Of a stretch of 55,908 bases of DNA, positions 24,919 through 34,310 are shown one piece after another. How positions within the stretch are numbered: the stretch's first letter is position 1; the number at the start of each line of letters is the position of its first letter. The notes beneath the pieces are model-generated. The model saw only the letters and a list, made by a program, of their open reading frames with translations. It searched no databases and had not been told where the DNA came from. The translations under genes and the position numbers were made by a program. The DNA comes from Paracoccaceae bacterium. GTDB taxonomy: Bacteria > Pseudomonadota > Alphaproteobacteria > Rhodobacterales > Rhodobacteraceae. Where the stretch lies: NCBI GenBank assembly GCA_947449875.1, contig CANFSY010000007.1, positions 1 to 55,908 of the forward strand. Direction: 5' to 3'.

Positions 24919-26874
24919 ATGAAAAAATTTGTATCAACATTGCGCCTTTTGGCCCTTCTGACAGGTTTGTCCCTGTCCCCCGCCTTTGCCTTTGACACCA
25001 AAGAAATCAGCGCCTTGCATGATGCGCAGATCCTTGCCGACCAACAAGATTGGGCAGAGGCGTCTGCGCGCGCCCAAGATGCGGGCCCTGTGGGGGCCGA
25101 CATCATCGAATGGCAACGCCTGCGGGCGGGCGAGGGGCTTTTGGGCGATTACGAATCCTTTGTGTCGCGCCACCCCGATTGGCCCGGCCTGCCTTATCTG
25201 AGAGCCGCCGGAGAGGTGGCGGTGGCCCGCTCCACCGATGCTGACCGTGTGTTGCGCTACTTTGCCGATACCCCCCCCGCCAAAGCCGCAGGCGTTCTGG
25301 CGTTGACCGCCGCGCTGGAAGCCAAAGGCCGTCACGCCGACGCGGTCGAGGTGGCGACCATGGGCTGGACCAAGCTGAAATTCACCGCTGACGAGCAATC
25401 GCAGCTTTTGGCCACCTATGCCCCCGATCTGCGCGTGGCCCATGAATTGCGGCTTGACCGGATCTTGTGGGATGGCACACGCGCCGATGAAGGCGCGCGG
25501 ATGCTGGCCTTGGTGCCCAAAGACTGGGCCGCCCTTGGCGCCGCCCGCCTTGCGCTGCGCGCTGATACGGCCGGAGTGTCGGCCTTGGTCAATGCCGTGC
25601 CCGAGGCGCTGAAAGACGACCCCGGCTTGGCCTTTGAGCGGTTTTTGTACCGGATGCGCCATGACAATTACGCCGATGCGGCGGCGTTGATCGTGGATCG
25701 CTCGACCTCGGCCAAGCGGTTGGGCGACCCTGCGGCTTGGGCTGCCAAGCGGGCCGATCTTGCGCGCATCTTGATGCGCAAGGATGCGACGAAAACGGCC
25801 TATAAGGTCGCCGCAAGCCACCATTTGGCAGACACCGGCGATAGCACCGATCTGGAGTTTCTCAGCGGCTTCATCGCCCTGCGCAAGCTGAATGACCCGG
25901 CCGCAGCACTCACCCATTTCAGCCGTCTGGCGGGGGCCAGCACCCCCATCAGCCAAGCGCGCGCGCACTACTGGATGGGCCGCGCCTATGACGCCTTGGG
26001 CGACAAGGCCAAGGCGCACAGCGCCTATGGCAAGGCGGCCAAATATCAAACCTCGTATTACGGGATGCTTGCGGCTGAAAAGCTGGGGCTGGATCTGGAC
26101 GCCAGCCTTTTGTCCAACGCGCCCCCGCTGGGCACGTGGAAAGGCGCGCGGTATGCCAAATCCTCGGTGCTACAGGCAGCGGTGCTGATGGCGGCTGCGG
26201 GCAACGAACAACTCTCGGCCCGCTTTATGCTGCATTTGGGCGAAAGCCTGTCAGATGACGAGCTGGGCACGCTGGCCGGTTTGGCGCTGACCTTGCGCCA
26301 ATACCGCGCATCGGTGCTGATCGCCAAGGCTGCGACCGAACGCGGGCTGGTCTTTGCGGGGGCCTATTTTCCGGTGCCCGACATGATCCCCGAGAAGCTG
26401 CCCGTCAGCCGCGCCCTCGCCCTGTCCATCGCGCGGCGCGAAAGCGAGTTTGACCCCGAAGCGCGCAGCCCCGCAGGCGCGCTTGGATTGATGCAGTTGC
26501 TGCCTGCCACGGCGGCCAAGGTCGCCAAGGATCAGGGGATCAAGTTCTCGGCGGGCAAGCTCGCGTCAGACCCTGCCTATAACGCCACGCTCGGGGCGGC
26601 CTATCTGAAGGAACTGGTCGACCGGTTCGGCCCGTCGGTCGCGCTGATCGCCTCGGGGTATAATGCGGGGCCGGGCCGTCCGCGCGGCTGGATCGACGCC
26701 TTTGGCGACCCGCGGCTGGCGGGGACCGATGTGGTCGATTGGGTCGAGATGATTCCCTTCACCGAAACGCGCACCTATGTCATGCGCGTGGTCGAAGGCG
26801 TGGTGATCTACCGCGCCAAGCTGCGCGGAACGGCAGGGCCTGTGAATGTGACCGCTGAGCTGACCGGACGCTAG
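24919..26874 (+). CDS. slt: Soluble lytic murein transglycosylase (Slt70-like)
   Basis: A periplasmic muramidase-type enzyme that cleaves glycan to 1,6-anhydro products. A signal peptide (MKKFVSTLRLLALLTGLSLS) is followed by a long alpha-helical superhelical domain. The C-terminal SLT domain has SIARRESEFDPEARSPAGAL with the catalytic Glu, then GLMQLLPATA, IASGYNAGPGRPRGW and FTETRTYVMRVVEG. Length is about 650 residues, as for the family. I start at 24919 because only this ATG gives a signal peptide. Confidence 0.93.
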   Translation: MKKFVSTLRLLALLTGLSLSPAFAFDTKEISALHDAQILADQQDWAEASARAQDAGPVGADIIEWQRLRAGEGLLGDYESFVSRHPDWPGLPYLRAAGEVAVARSTDADRVLRYFADTPPAKAAGVLALTAALEAKGRHADAVEVATMGWTKLKFTADEQSQLLATYAPDLRVAHELRLDRILWDGTRADEGARMLALVPKDWAALGAARLALRADTAGVSALVNAVPEALKDDPGLAFERFLYRMRHDNYADAAALIVDRSTSAKRLGDPAAWAAKRADLARILMRKDATKTAYKVAASHHLADTGDSTDLEFLSGFIALRKLNDPAAALTHFSRLAGASTPISQARAHYWMGRAYDALGDKAKAHSAYGKAAKYQTSYYGMLAAEKLGLDLDASLLSNAPPLGTWKGARYAKSSVLQAAVLMAAAGNEQLSARFMLHLGESLSDDELGTLAGLALTLRQYRASVLIAKAATERGLVFAGAYFPVPDMIPEKLPVSRALALSIARRESEFDPEARSPAGALGLMQLLPATAAKVAKDQGIKFSAGKLASDPAYNATLGAAYLKELVDRFGPSVALIASGYNAGPGRPRGWIDAFGDPRLAGTDVVDWVEMIPFTETRTYVMRVVEGVVIYRAKLRGTAGPVNVTAELTGR

Positions 26875-28440
26875 CTAGGGCTTCATCCAGACCGACAAGT
26901 CCACCTTGCGGCCCGTGCCAAGGTCTAATCCGGTCACGCGCCCCAAGGGCTGCACGCCTGCAGGGGCGGTGGGAGTGGGCAAGGCAAAGACTTGACAGCC
27001 CGCATCCGCCAAGCCTGCGATGATCTGCTTTTGGGGTAGGAATTCCACACGGGCATCGGTCAGAAAAACCAAAGACGGCTCGGCATAGCCTGCAACGCGA
27101 AAGCTGCACGCAGGATAGCGCGCCGCCCAAGCGGCCAGCGGGCGGGCGGGCCACAGCGCGTCGAGCCCTGCCAATGTCGGGTAAACCGTGGCGTTCAACG
27201 CCAAGCCGCCCACGGCAAGGGCTATGGCCAAGCGCACAGCGCCCCCCCGCGCCGCCGAAAGGATAAAGCCAAGGCTTGCGGTCACAGCCGCAGCGCCAGC
27301 CCAAAAGGCGGGCGGCATGGCCAAGCCCAACTGACCCGCTTGCCACACCAAAGCCGCCAACAGAGCCAGCGGCAAAAGCCCCGCCAAAACCATCGGCCAA
27401 ACCCGCCGCAAAGCCCCGCTTTGCACCGCATAAGCCACCAAAAGCGCCAAGGCCGGATAAGTGGGCAGGGTGTAATGCACCAGCTTGGTGGGCAAAGCCT
27501 CAAAGATCACCCATGTCGGCAGCAGGCTTAACAGCGCAAACTGCACCACCGCCTGCCGCCGCCCCGCCCAGATCGCGTGCAGGCTGGCCGCCAAGGGCAT
27601 CGCCGCAGGCCAAAAGGTCAGCCAGATGGCGGCCAGATAAGACCCCGGCGGCGCGCCGTGCTTTTCTTGGGCCGAGGCCATCTTGTCGATCATATCCGCG
27701 CCCAGCGACGCGCCCCAAAACGCGCCGTGGCTGACAACCGATATCGCCACAAACCACGGTGCGGCCAAAGCGGCAAACACGCCCAGCCCCGCAACAGGGC
27801 GCAAGTGCCGCAGCGGCGCAAGGCTGCGGGCCACCCCACATTGTCCCGCCAAAGTCAGCGCCAGAACCATCGGCCCAATCGGCCCCTTGATCAGCGTGCT
27901 TGCCGCCAAGACAGCCCAAAACCCCAGCGCCAAGGCCCAAGACAATCCTTTGTCGCGCGCATTTCTTGCCAAAAGATAGTGCCCTGCCGCCACACTCGCC
28001 AGCAACATGGCATCGGTCTTAGCCAAATGCGCCTCGGCCCCCAGCATCAGGCTAGCACCCAAGGCGACAGCGGCTAAGAACGCCGCCTCGCGGCCCAGAT
28101 ACAGCCGCGCGGTGGCATGGGTGAAGCCGACAGCCAGCAGCGCGCCCAGCAGGCTGACAAGGCGGTAGGACCAGATCTGATCCGGTTGGCCCGTTACAGC
28201 CGCCGCAGCCGCCTGCATCCAATAAACCCCCACGGGCTTTTTGTAGCGTGGCGCTTGCCCAAAATGGATATCCACCCAATCGCCCGAGGCCAGCATCTGC
28301 CGCGAGGCTTGCGAGAACAGCACCTCGTCGCGGTCCACCGGCGGCAGGCTGAAAAACCCCGGTAACGCCACGGCCAGCATCACCAAAAGGGCCAAGCCCA
28401 AGCCCCGCCCCTTAGCCACCTGATGCGCAATCCAGTCCAT
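26875..28440 (-). CDS. GT39-family (ArnT-like) membrane glycosyltransferase
   Basis: A 521-residue polytopic protein. The first luminal loop has PPVDRDEVLFSQASRQMLAS, with the acidic pair typical of PMT/ArnT enzymes, then YKKPVGVYWMQAAAA. A later loop has ALPTKLVHYTLPTYPALALL, matching ArnT-type 'KL..Y.LP..P'. Such enzymes move a sugar from a polyprenyl-phosphate donor to lipid A, protein or glycan. The acceptor is not predictable. It ends directly against the lytic transglycosylase stop. The upstream side holds a dispersed repeat and folC. Confidence 0.85.
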   Translation of the reverse strand: MDWIAHQVAKGRGLGLALLVMLAVALPGFFSLPPVDRDEVLFSQASRQMLASGDWVDIHFGQAPRYKKPVGVYWMQAAAAAVTGQPDQIWSYRLVSLLGALLAVGFTHATARLYLGREAAFLAAVALGASLMLGAEAHLAKTDAMLLASVAAGHYLLARNARDKGLSWALALGFWAVLAASTLIKGPIGPMVLALTLAGQCGVARSLAPLRHLRPVAGLGVFAALAAPWFVAISVVSHGAFWGASLGADMIDKMASAQEKHGAPPGSYLAAIWLTFWPAAMPLAASLHAIWAGRRQAVVQFALLSLLPTWVIFEALPTKLVHYTLPTYPALALLVAYAVQSGALRRVWPMVLAGLLPLALLAALVWQAGQLGLAMPPAFWAGAAAVTASLGFILSAARGGAVRLAIALAVGGLALNATVYPTLAGLDALWPARPLAAWAARYPACSFRVAGYAEPSLVFLTDARVEFLPQKQIIAGLADAGCQVFALPTPTAPAGVQPLGRVTGLDLGTGRKVDLSVWMKP

Positions 28441-28452
28441 GCCGCCCCTAGC

Positions 28453-28495
28453 TCTTCATCTTGGCACAAATACTCGACGGGGGGTCTGGGGGGTG
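28453..28495 (-). repeat. Rhodobacterales-type dispersed intergenic element, copy 1
   Basis: TTCATCTTGGCACAAATACT followed by a run of GGGG, TCTG and GGGGGG is the complement of the element at 35940-35988 (GACCCC..GG, ATATTTTCGC, AAGTATGAA). It lies between folC and the GT39 gene. I recognise such sequences downstream of many genes in this order. The function is not established here. Confidence 0.6.
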
Positions 28496-28526
28496 TCAAA
28501 CCTCCCAGCCGGAGCCGACGCGCGCC

Positions 28527-29795
28527 CTAGCCGTTCTCGCGCAAAACCGTGCCCGCCAGATAGAGCGACCCGCAAATCAGCACACGGGCGGTGGGGGTTT
28601 GGGCGGCTATGGTGCCCAATGCCTCGGCCACTGATCCGGCGATCTCGGCCTTGATCCCTGCGGCCAAAGCGGCGTCGCGGGTTTGCGTGGCGGGGAGGGT
28701 GTTCTTCTCGCCCGGAATCTCCACCGCGTGCAGGGCGATGGTTTGGGGGGCCAAAGGCACCATATAGCCGCGCACGTCTTTGGTGTTCAGCATCCCGCAG
28801 ATCAGATGGGTTTCGCGCACGGGCATCCGCGCCAAGGTGGACGCCACGGCTCGGCCGCCTGCCGGATTATGGCCACCGTCCAGCCAAAGCTCGATCCCCT
28901 GCGCCATGTCGACCAAGGGCCCATGCCGCAACCGTTGCATCCGCGCGGGCCAAAAGGCTTGGGTCACCGCCGCCTCGCACTGCGCCGCCGTGGCCCCCAG
29001 ATGGCGCAGGGCGGTCAAGGCCGCCCCGGCGTTGTGAATCTGGTGCGGGCCGGGCAGGTTTGGCAGGGGCAGGTCCAACAGGCCGTTTTCGTCTTGATAG
29101 ACCATGCGGCCATGCTCTTCATGCACATGCCAGTGCTGGCCAAAGGCCAAAACCGGCGCGCCCATGCGCAACGCCCGCGCTTCGATCACGGCCATGCCTG
29201 CATCGTCTTGCGGGCCGATGATGACAGGCACGCCGCGCTTGATGATTCCGGCTTTCTCAAAGGCGATCTCGGGCAAGGTTTCGCCCAGATATTGCTGATG
29301 GTCGATGGATACGGGGGTGATGATCGTCAGCGCCGGATGGTCGATCACGTTGGTGGCATCCAGCCGCCCGCCCAGACCGACCTCTAGCAAGGTATAATCG
29401 GCAGCGGTTCGGGCAAAGGCCAAAAGGGCGGCACAGGTGGTGATCTCGAAAAAGGTAATCTCGCCCGCGCCGTTCTTTTGCACGCATTCGTCCAAAAGGT
29501 CGGTCAGGGCTGTTTCGGAAATGATCTCTCCGGCCAAGCGAATGCGTTCGTGAAACCACGCCAGATGCGGCGAGGTATAGGCATGCACCTTGGACCCGCC
29601 TGCCTCTAGCCCCGCGCGGATCATCGCTTGGGTTGACCCTTTGCCGTTGGTGCCCGCGATATGGATAACGGGGGGCAAGGCCCGTTCGGGGTTGCCCAAG
29701 GCCGCCAGCAAGCGGTGGGTTCGGTCCAAGGTCAGGTCGATCACCTTGGGATGAAAGGTCATCATCCGGTCTAAAATGGCGTCAGAGCTGGCCAT
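28527..29795 (-). CDS. folC: Bifunctional folylpolyglutamate/dihydrofolate synthase FolC
   Basis: FolC adds glutamate to dihydropteroate and then to folates, using ATP. The P-loop is HIAGTNGKGST at residues 45-55, followed by YTSPHLAWFHERIRLAGEII, the segment LLEVGLGGRLDATNVIDHPA and a C-terminal Mur-ligase domain with LWLDGGHNPAGGRAVA. At 422 residues the length is normal. It follows accD after three bases, so accD-folC is an operon, the usual order. Confidence 0.94.
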   Translation of the reverse strand: MASSDAILDRMMTFHPKVIDLTLDRTHRLLAALGNPERALPPVIHIAGTNGKGSTQAMIRAGLEAGGSKVHAYTSPHLAWFHERIRLAGEIISETALTDLLDECVQKNGAGEITFFEITTCAALLAFARTAADYTLLEVGLGGRLDATNVIDHPALTIITPVSIDHQQYLGETLPEIAFEKAGIIKRGVPVIIGPQDDAGMAVIEARALRMGAPVLAFGQHWHVHEEHGRMVYQDENGLLDLPLPNLPGPHQIHNAGAALTALRHLGATAAQCEAAVTQAFWPARMQRLRHGPLVDMAQGIELWLDGGHNPAGGRAVASTLARMPVRETHLICGMLNTKDVRGYMVPLAPQTIALHAVEIPGEKNTLPATQTRDAALAAGIKAEIAGSVAEALGTIAAQTPTARVLICGSLYLAGTVLRENG

Positions 29796-29798
29796 GTC

Positions 29799-30701
29799 TT
29801 AGGCCTTTGTCGCTTTGCCATCGGGCGCGGGTAGGTCGCCCTTTATGGCCGGCGACAGGCCCTGCAACATCCGCACAATCGTGGCCAATTCGTCGCGCAT
29901 CGCTTTGCGGTGGGTGACGCGGTCCAGCATTCCGTGGTCCAGCAGATATTCGGCGCGTTGAAAGCCTTCGGGCAGCTTTTCGCGGATGGTTTGTTCGATC
30001 ACGCGGGGGCCCGCAAAGCAGATCAGCGCGTTGGGTTCGGCGATTTGCACATCGCCCAGCATGGCGTAGCTGGCTGTCACCCCGCCCGTGGTCGGGTGGG
30101 TCAACACCACCACATAGGGCAGACCCGCCTCGCGCAGCATCTGCACCGCAACCGTGGTGCGGGGCATTTGCATCAGCGACAAGATCCCCTCTTGCATCCG
30201 CGCGCCACCGGCGGCGCAGAAAACGACCATAGGCCGCTTGTGTTTCACCGCCGTTTGCGCGCCCACGATCATGGCGTTGCCGACAAACATGCCCATCGAC
30301 CCCGCCATAAAGGCAAAATCCTGTGCCACGGCCACAATCGGCGTGCGCAGAATTTCACCCTCGGCCACGACCATGGCGTCACGCTCGCCGGTCGCTTTTT
30401 GGGCGGCACGCAGGCGTTCGGGGTATTTCTTTTGGTCACGAAAATGCAGCGGATCCACGACAGGCTCGGGCACTTTCACTTCGGTAAAAATCCCGCCGTC
30501 AAACAGCGCCTTGAAGCGGTCACGCGGGGTGATGGCCATGTGATGGTCGCACGCGGTGCACACGTTCAGATTATCGGCCAATTCGCGGTGAAACAGCATC
30601 GTGCCGCATTCGGTGCATTTGGTCCAAAGATTGTCAGGGGTTTCGCGCCGCGAAAACAGCGAGTTGATCTTGGGACGCACGTAGTTGGAGATCCAGTTCA
30701 T
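29799..30701 (-). CDS. accD: Acetyl-CoA carboxylase carboxyltransferase beta subunit
   Basis: AccD with AccA transfers carboxyl from biotin to acetyl-CoA, committing to fatty-acid synthesis. A zinc ribbon is visible with Cys at 29, 32, 48 and 51. The carboxyltransferase core has [40 protein letters not shown] and [20 protein letters not shown]. The start at 30701 ([16 protein letters not shown]) is the family-typical beginning. The open frame upstream has no homologous look. Confidence 0.96.
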   Translation of the reverse strand: MNWISNYVRPKINSLFSRRETPDNLWTKCTECGTMLFHRELADNLNVCTACDHHMAITPRDRFKALFDGGIFTEVKVPEPVVDPLHFRDQKKYPERLRAAQKATGERDAMVVAEGEILRTPIVAVAQDFAFMAGSMGMFVGNAMIVGAQTAVKHKRPMVVFCAAGGARMQEGILSLMQMPRTTVAVQMLREAGLPYVVVLTHPTTGGVTASYAMLGDVQIAEPNALICFAGPRVIEQTIREKLPEGFQRAEYLLDHGMLDRVTHRKAMRDELATIVRMLQGLSPAIKGDLPAPDGKATKA

Positions 30702-30875
30702 CGGCTGGCCCTTTGGTCGCTCTATTCCCGTCCGAGATAGTCTGCGCGGGGGCGAATTGCAATCACCCTGACAGGGGTGCGCCAGACGCAGCCCGCGGAT
30801 GATCTTGCCCAAAGGCCGGCGGGTGGCTATCCCTAAGGTGGAAAACGCGGCAGACGACTGCCGACAGGAGGCCGG

Positions 30876-31496
30876 ATGCCCGTTGCTGCGCTGCTGCGCT
30901 TTGCCTTGATGGGGATGGCGTTTGCCCTGATGGGCTGCGACCCTGCGACAACGGGGCAAAACCTGCACGAGATTGCGGTGTTCAAAGGCGCTCTCACGGT
31001 GGCCGCGCCGCAGGGCTATTGCATCGACAAAAAGGCCTCGGTCGCGCTGGGGCCTGCGACGGTTTTGCTGATCGGGCGGTGCAATGCCCAAGGCAAGGTG
31101 GCCGCGGCGGTGGTGACACTGACCATCGGCGCGCCCGCTTCGGCGGGCGTTCTGGTGGCAGGGCCAAAGGCCTTGGCAGAGTTCTTCGCCTCAACCGCGG
31201 GGCGCAAGGTTTTGGCGCGCGACGGCGACCCCGACCATGTGCAGATCGTGCAAACCCAAAGCGCGGGGCGCGGGCTATTGTTGCACCTGCGAGATCAGGT
31301 GACGGGGGATTATTGGCGGGCGATCACGGCGATCAAGGGGCGGTTGGTGACAATTTCCGCCTCAGGCGTGGCGGGGGCACCCTTGACCTCGGCGCAGGCG
31401 CGGGGCTTGGTGATGGACACAATGGCCCTGCTAGATCAGCGCAACGGCGCAAAGCCTGCGGCACCCCAAGTGGGGCGCGGGGCGGTGATTCCCTAA
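30876..31496 (+). CDS. Conserved hypothetical lipoprotein
   Basis: A 206-residue protein whose start [20 protein letters not shown] is followed by Cys, a lipoprotein signal with lipobox LMGC. The mature part begins [20 protein letters not shown] and includes [21 protein letters not shown] have seen similar lipoproteins in related genomes but know no function. It is divergent from accD across about 170 bases. An outer-membrane or periplasmic anchor role is inferred only from the lipobox. Confidence 0.7.
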   Translation: MPVAALLRFALMGMAFALMGCDPATTGQNLHEIAVFKGALTVAAPQGYCIDKKASVALGPATVLLIGRCNAQGKVAAAVVTLTIGAPASAGVLVAGPKALAEFFASTAGRKVLARDGDPDHVQIVQTQSAGRGLLLHLRDQVTGDYWRAITAIKGRLVTISASGVAGAPLTSAQARGLVMDTMALLDQRNGAKPAAPQVGRGAVIP

Positions 31497-31699
31497 CGGA
31501 TCGCCGCTTTTTCTTAGCAACTCTGCCAAGCGATGGCTAAATTCCGTCACAATTGCCCGGTTTTCCCGGGAAACGATCGTTTCTGTGCCATGAACGATCT
31601 TAGGAATACCCCGGAACGGTCGCCGCAGTGCCGCGATCTTGCCTGAATTGACGATCACCCCTTGGGCATACCAGCCGAAACGCTGCCGGGGGATGTAGG

Positions 31700-32605
31700 A
31701 TGGACCGACTGACGGAAATGGAAGCCTTCGCCACGGTGGTGGACCAAGGCGGCTTTACCGATGCCGCGCGCAAATTGGGTATGTCGAAATCGGCGGTGTC
31801 CAAGCATGTTTCGGCGTTAGAGGCGCGGCTTGGGGCGCGGCTGTTGAACCGCACCACGCGGCGGGTGGCCCCAACCGATATCGGGCTGGCCTATTACGAC
31901 CGCGCGCGGCGTGTGCTGCATGATGCGGGCGATGCGGACGCTTTGGTCATTGCGATGCAATCGGCGCCGTCTGGCCTGTTGCGGCTCAGCGTTGCGGCCG
32001 ACTTCGGGGCCAATCTTTTGGCCCCGATCTTGGGCCAGTTCTTGCAAGATTACCCCGACATCACGGTCAATATGGTGATGAACCACCGCTATGTCGAAAT
32101 GATCTCGGAAGGCTTCGATATGGCCATCCGCGTGGGCGCTTTGGAAGACAGCTCACTGCGCGCGCGCCATCTGGCCGACACCGCCCGCAAGTTGGTCGGC
32201 GCACCCGCCTATTTTGCCCGCCACGGACGCCCGCAGTCGATCGACGATCTGGACGGCCACCGCCTGCTGCACCAGTCAACTGAGGCGCAGGGCACGGTCT
32301 GGAAGATCACCGACCCCGCCGGAGCGGTGCGCCATGTGCGCTCGGCGGGGTGCTTGACGGTGAACGATGGGCAAAGCCTGCTGAATGCCGCCATCGCTGG
32401 GTTGGGGATCGCCTATCTGCCCGCGTTCCTATACGCCGATGCAATGCGTCAGGGCTTGGTGGAAGAGGCGTTGTCAGACCTTTCGCCCGATGTGCAGGGC
32501 ATCTATGCAGTCTACCCGCAGGGCCGATTCTTGCAGCCTAAGGTGCGGGCTTTTATCGACTTTCTGGTGCGGCACTTTGCCAATAAAGGGCCACAGGACT
32601 GGTAA
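31700..32605 (+). CDS. LysR-family transcriptional regulator
   Basis: A 301-residue protein with an N-terminal winged HTH (MDRLTEMEAFATVVDQGGFT, then AARKLGMSKSAVSKHVSALE and LLNRTTRRVAPTDIG) and a C-terminal periplasmic-binding-like effector domain ending in VRAFIDFLVRHF. The 'RLTEMEAF..V' start is the subgroup often controlling neighbouring redox or transport genes. No divergent target is adjacent, because the next gene is convergent, so the regulon is unknown. Upstream 31497-31699 contains short inverted repeats such as CCCGG..CCGGG that may be operators. Confidence 0.9.
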   Translation: MDRLTEMEAFATVVDQGGFTDAARKLGMSKSAVSKHVSALEARLGARLLNRTTRRVAPTDIGLAYYDRARRVLHDAGDADALVIAMQSAPSGLLRLSVAADFGANLLAPILGQFLQDYPDITVNMVMNHRYVEMISEGFDMAIRVGALEDSSLRARHLADTARKLVGAPAYFARHGRPQSIDDLDGHRLLHQSTEAQGTVWKITDPAGAVRHVRSAGCLTVNDGQSLLNAAIAGLGIAYLPAFLYADAMRQGLVEEALSDLSPDVQGIYAVYPQGRFLQPKVRAFIDFLVRHFANKGPQDW

Positions 32606-32617
32606 GGCCTTGGGGCA

Positions 32618-33571
32618 TTAGGGGTTCAGCACCACCTCAACCCGCCGATTGCGCGCCCGCCCTTCAGGGGTTTCATTGCTGGCGCGGGGGGCCAAAAAGC
32701 CCGCTCCTTGCGCATCAATCTGGTCTGCGGCGGCCCCGTAGCGGCCGAGCAAGGCAGCCCGCACGCTTTGCGCCCGCTGGCGCGACAGGGTGATGTTGGC
32801 GGGCAACGCGCCCGAGGCGTCGGTGTGGCCCACCAGCGTGATGCGGCGGTCTGGGTTGGCCGCAAGCCACGCCGCCAGTTCTGCCAGCGAGGCATAGTCC
32901 CCCGTTTGCAGCACCGCCTCGCCCGAGGCGAAGACCAGATCGTCCAGCGCCACAGCGCCCAGCGTCATAAGCCGCCCCGCCAGATCTTGGGCCACCACGG
33001 GCGCAGCAACGTCCGCTTCCGGCGTGGCTGCGCTTTGGCCCGAAGGGGCAAGCGTCACCCCGCCACCCGGCTCAGAGCTGACGGTGCTGACCTGCACAAA
33101 ACCCTGATCCGCCGACCGGCTGACCAACAGGGCCAAAACCTCGACCCCTTTGGCCCCCTGTCGTTCGGCCAAAACATAACGAAAGTCGCCCAAGTCGACG
33201 TGCATTTGCGGTTCGGGCAGCACATCCATGCCATAGCGAAAGTCAAAGCCGCCGCAGGCCTGCGCCTCGCACTCAAAAAGGGTGGTAAAGCCCGCGGCGT
33301 TAAGCTGGTGCAGCAGGGGGGTGATCAGTTGCAAGGTGGTCAGGCGCTGCTTGTCCATCCGGTAGGCGCGTTGGGTCACAGCCCCCGCCACATCTTGCAG
33401 CGGCAGTACACCGGCGGCAAAGGGGCCCACGGGCAAGCGCAAGGTCGCGGGGTATTCCGACCAACCGCCGATTTCCGTGGCCGGGGCTGGCATGTCCAAC
33501 AGGGGGGCCGCCTTGGCGGGCAAGGCCAAGATCAGGCCACAGGCCAAGGCAAAAGATACGGCTTTGATCAA
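32618..33571 (-). CDS. OmpA-family peptidoglycan-binding protein
   Basis: A signal peptide (IKAVSFALACGLILALPAKA) leads to an N-terminal region with two Cys (FECEAQACGGFDFRY) and a C-terminal OmpA domain with ITLVGHTDASGALPANITLS, QRAQSVRAALL and GRARNRRVEVVL. The OmpA domain grips peptidoglycan non-covalently. No ATG or GTG fits the signal peptide, so TTG at 33571 is the most plausible start. The open frame further upstream overlaps the GNAT gene. It lies 19 bases after the GNAT stop, so expression may be coupled. Confidence 0.82.
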   Translation of the reverse strand: MIKAVSFALACGLILALPAKAAPLLDMPAPATEIGGWSEYPATLRLPVGPFAAGVLPLQDVAGAVTQRAYRMDKQRLTTLQLITPLLHQLNAAGFTTLFECEAQACGGFDFRYGMDVLPEPQMHVDLGDFRYVLAERQGAKGVEVLALLVSRSADQGFVQVSTVSSEPGGGVTLAPSGQSAATPEADVAAPVVAQDLAGRLMTLGAVALDDLVFASGEAVLQTGDYASLAELAAWLAANPDRRITLVGHTDASGALPANITLSRQRAQSVRAALLGRYGAAADQIDAQGAGFLAPRASNETPEGRARNRRVEVVLNP

Positions 33572-33590
33572 GGCGGTGACACAGGCCCGG

Positions 33591-34310
33591 TTAGACTTTA
33601 AGGCGATAATGATACTCTCCCACAGGCTGCATCCCAAGGGAAGCATAGAGCGCACGCGCCGCTGTGTTGGCCTTTGTGACGGCCAAAGCCAGCCGATCCG
33701 CGCCTTGCTGTGCCCCCCAAAGGGCGGCGGCGGCCAGAAGTTGGCGACCAGCCCCTTTGCGGCGCTGGCTTTCGCGCACCTCGACGGCGTGGACCATCGC
33801 GGTGGTGCCGTGCAACGCCACAAAGGCCGCGCCCGAGGGTCGGTCGGCCGTGCGGCCCAGCACGACGGTCTTGGGGCCTGATACACGGCCCATCACAGCC
33901 AAGCGCCCGCCCAAGATGCCGCCGTCGGCCCAGATTTCCTTGGCGATCTGCAAGGGGGGCCAATGGGGAAAGCTGGTCATGCGTTGGGGCGGGGCAAAGG
34001 CCGATACGGGGGCCGTATAGGCCAAGACAGGTTCGATCTTGGCATAGCCCTGCGCGGCAAGTGCGGCATCAAGGGCTGCATCCCACGGCCAGATGACGAA
34101 AAGCTTATCCTGCCCCAAGGCCTCTTGGGCGGCCTCGGCCAAAGCGATGTCACCTGCACCCCAATCGCGCGCAGCCCAAGCCGCACTGACCCTTTTGCCA
34201 CCCCCCGCCCCTTGGCCCACCGCCCAAGGGCCTGCGGAGTGCACGGCCAAAGGCGGCCAAGTGGCGGCCATTGCGGCGGCAAAGGGGGCGGTCGGGTCGG
34301 CGGGTGTCAT
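33591..34310 (-). CDS. GNAT-family N-acetyltransferase
   Basis: A 239-residue protein with a C-terminal GNAT fold: TTAMVHAVEVRESQRRKGAG contains the acetyl-CoA motif 'V...RRKGAG', followed by LAVTKANTAARALYASLGMQ and the closing strand EYHYRL. The N-terminal half is a degenerate second GNAT-like region. The substrate is unknown. It overlaps the CinA-like gene by four bases (ATGA) and precedes the OmpA-family gene, making a three-gene minus-strand unit. Confidence 0.85.
   Translation of the reverse strand: MTPADPTAPFAAAMAATWPPLAVHSAGPWAVGQGAGGGKRVSAAWAARDWGAGDIALAEAAQEALGQDKLFVIWPWDAALDAALAAQGYAKIEPVLAYTAPVSAFAPPQRMTSFPHWPPLQIAKEIWADGGILGGRLAVMGRVSGPKTVVLGRTADRPSGAAFVALHGTTAMVHAVEVRESQRRKGAGRQLLAAAALWGAQQGADRLALAVTKANTAARALYASLGMQPVGEYHYRLKV

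Noticed and set aside
33572-33886. Upstream extension of the OmpA-like protein
   Set aside because: It overlaps the GNAT coding sequence and would bury the signal peptide more than 100 residues inside.
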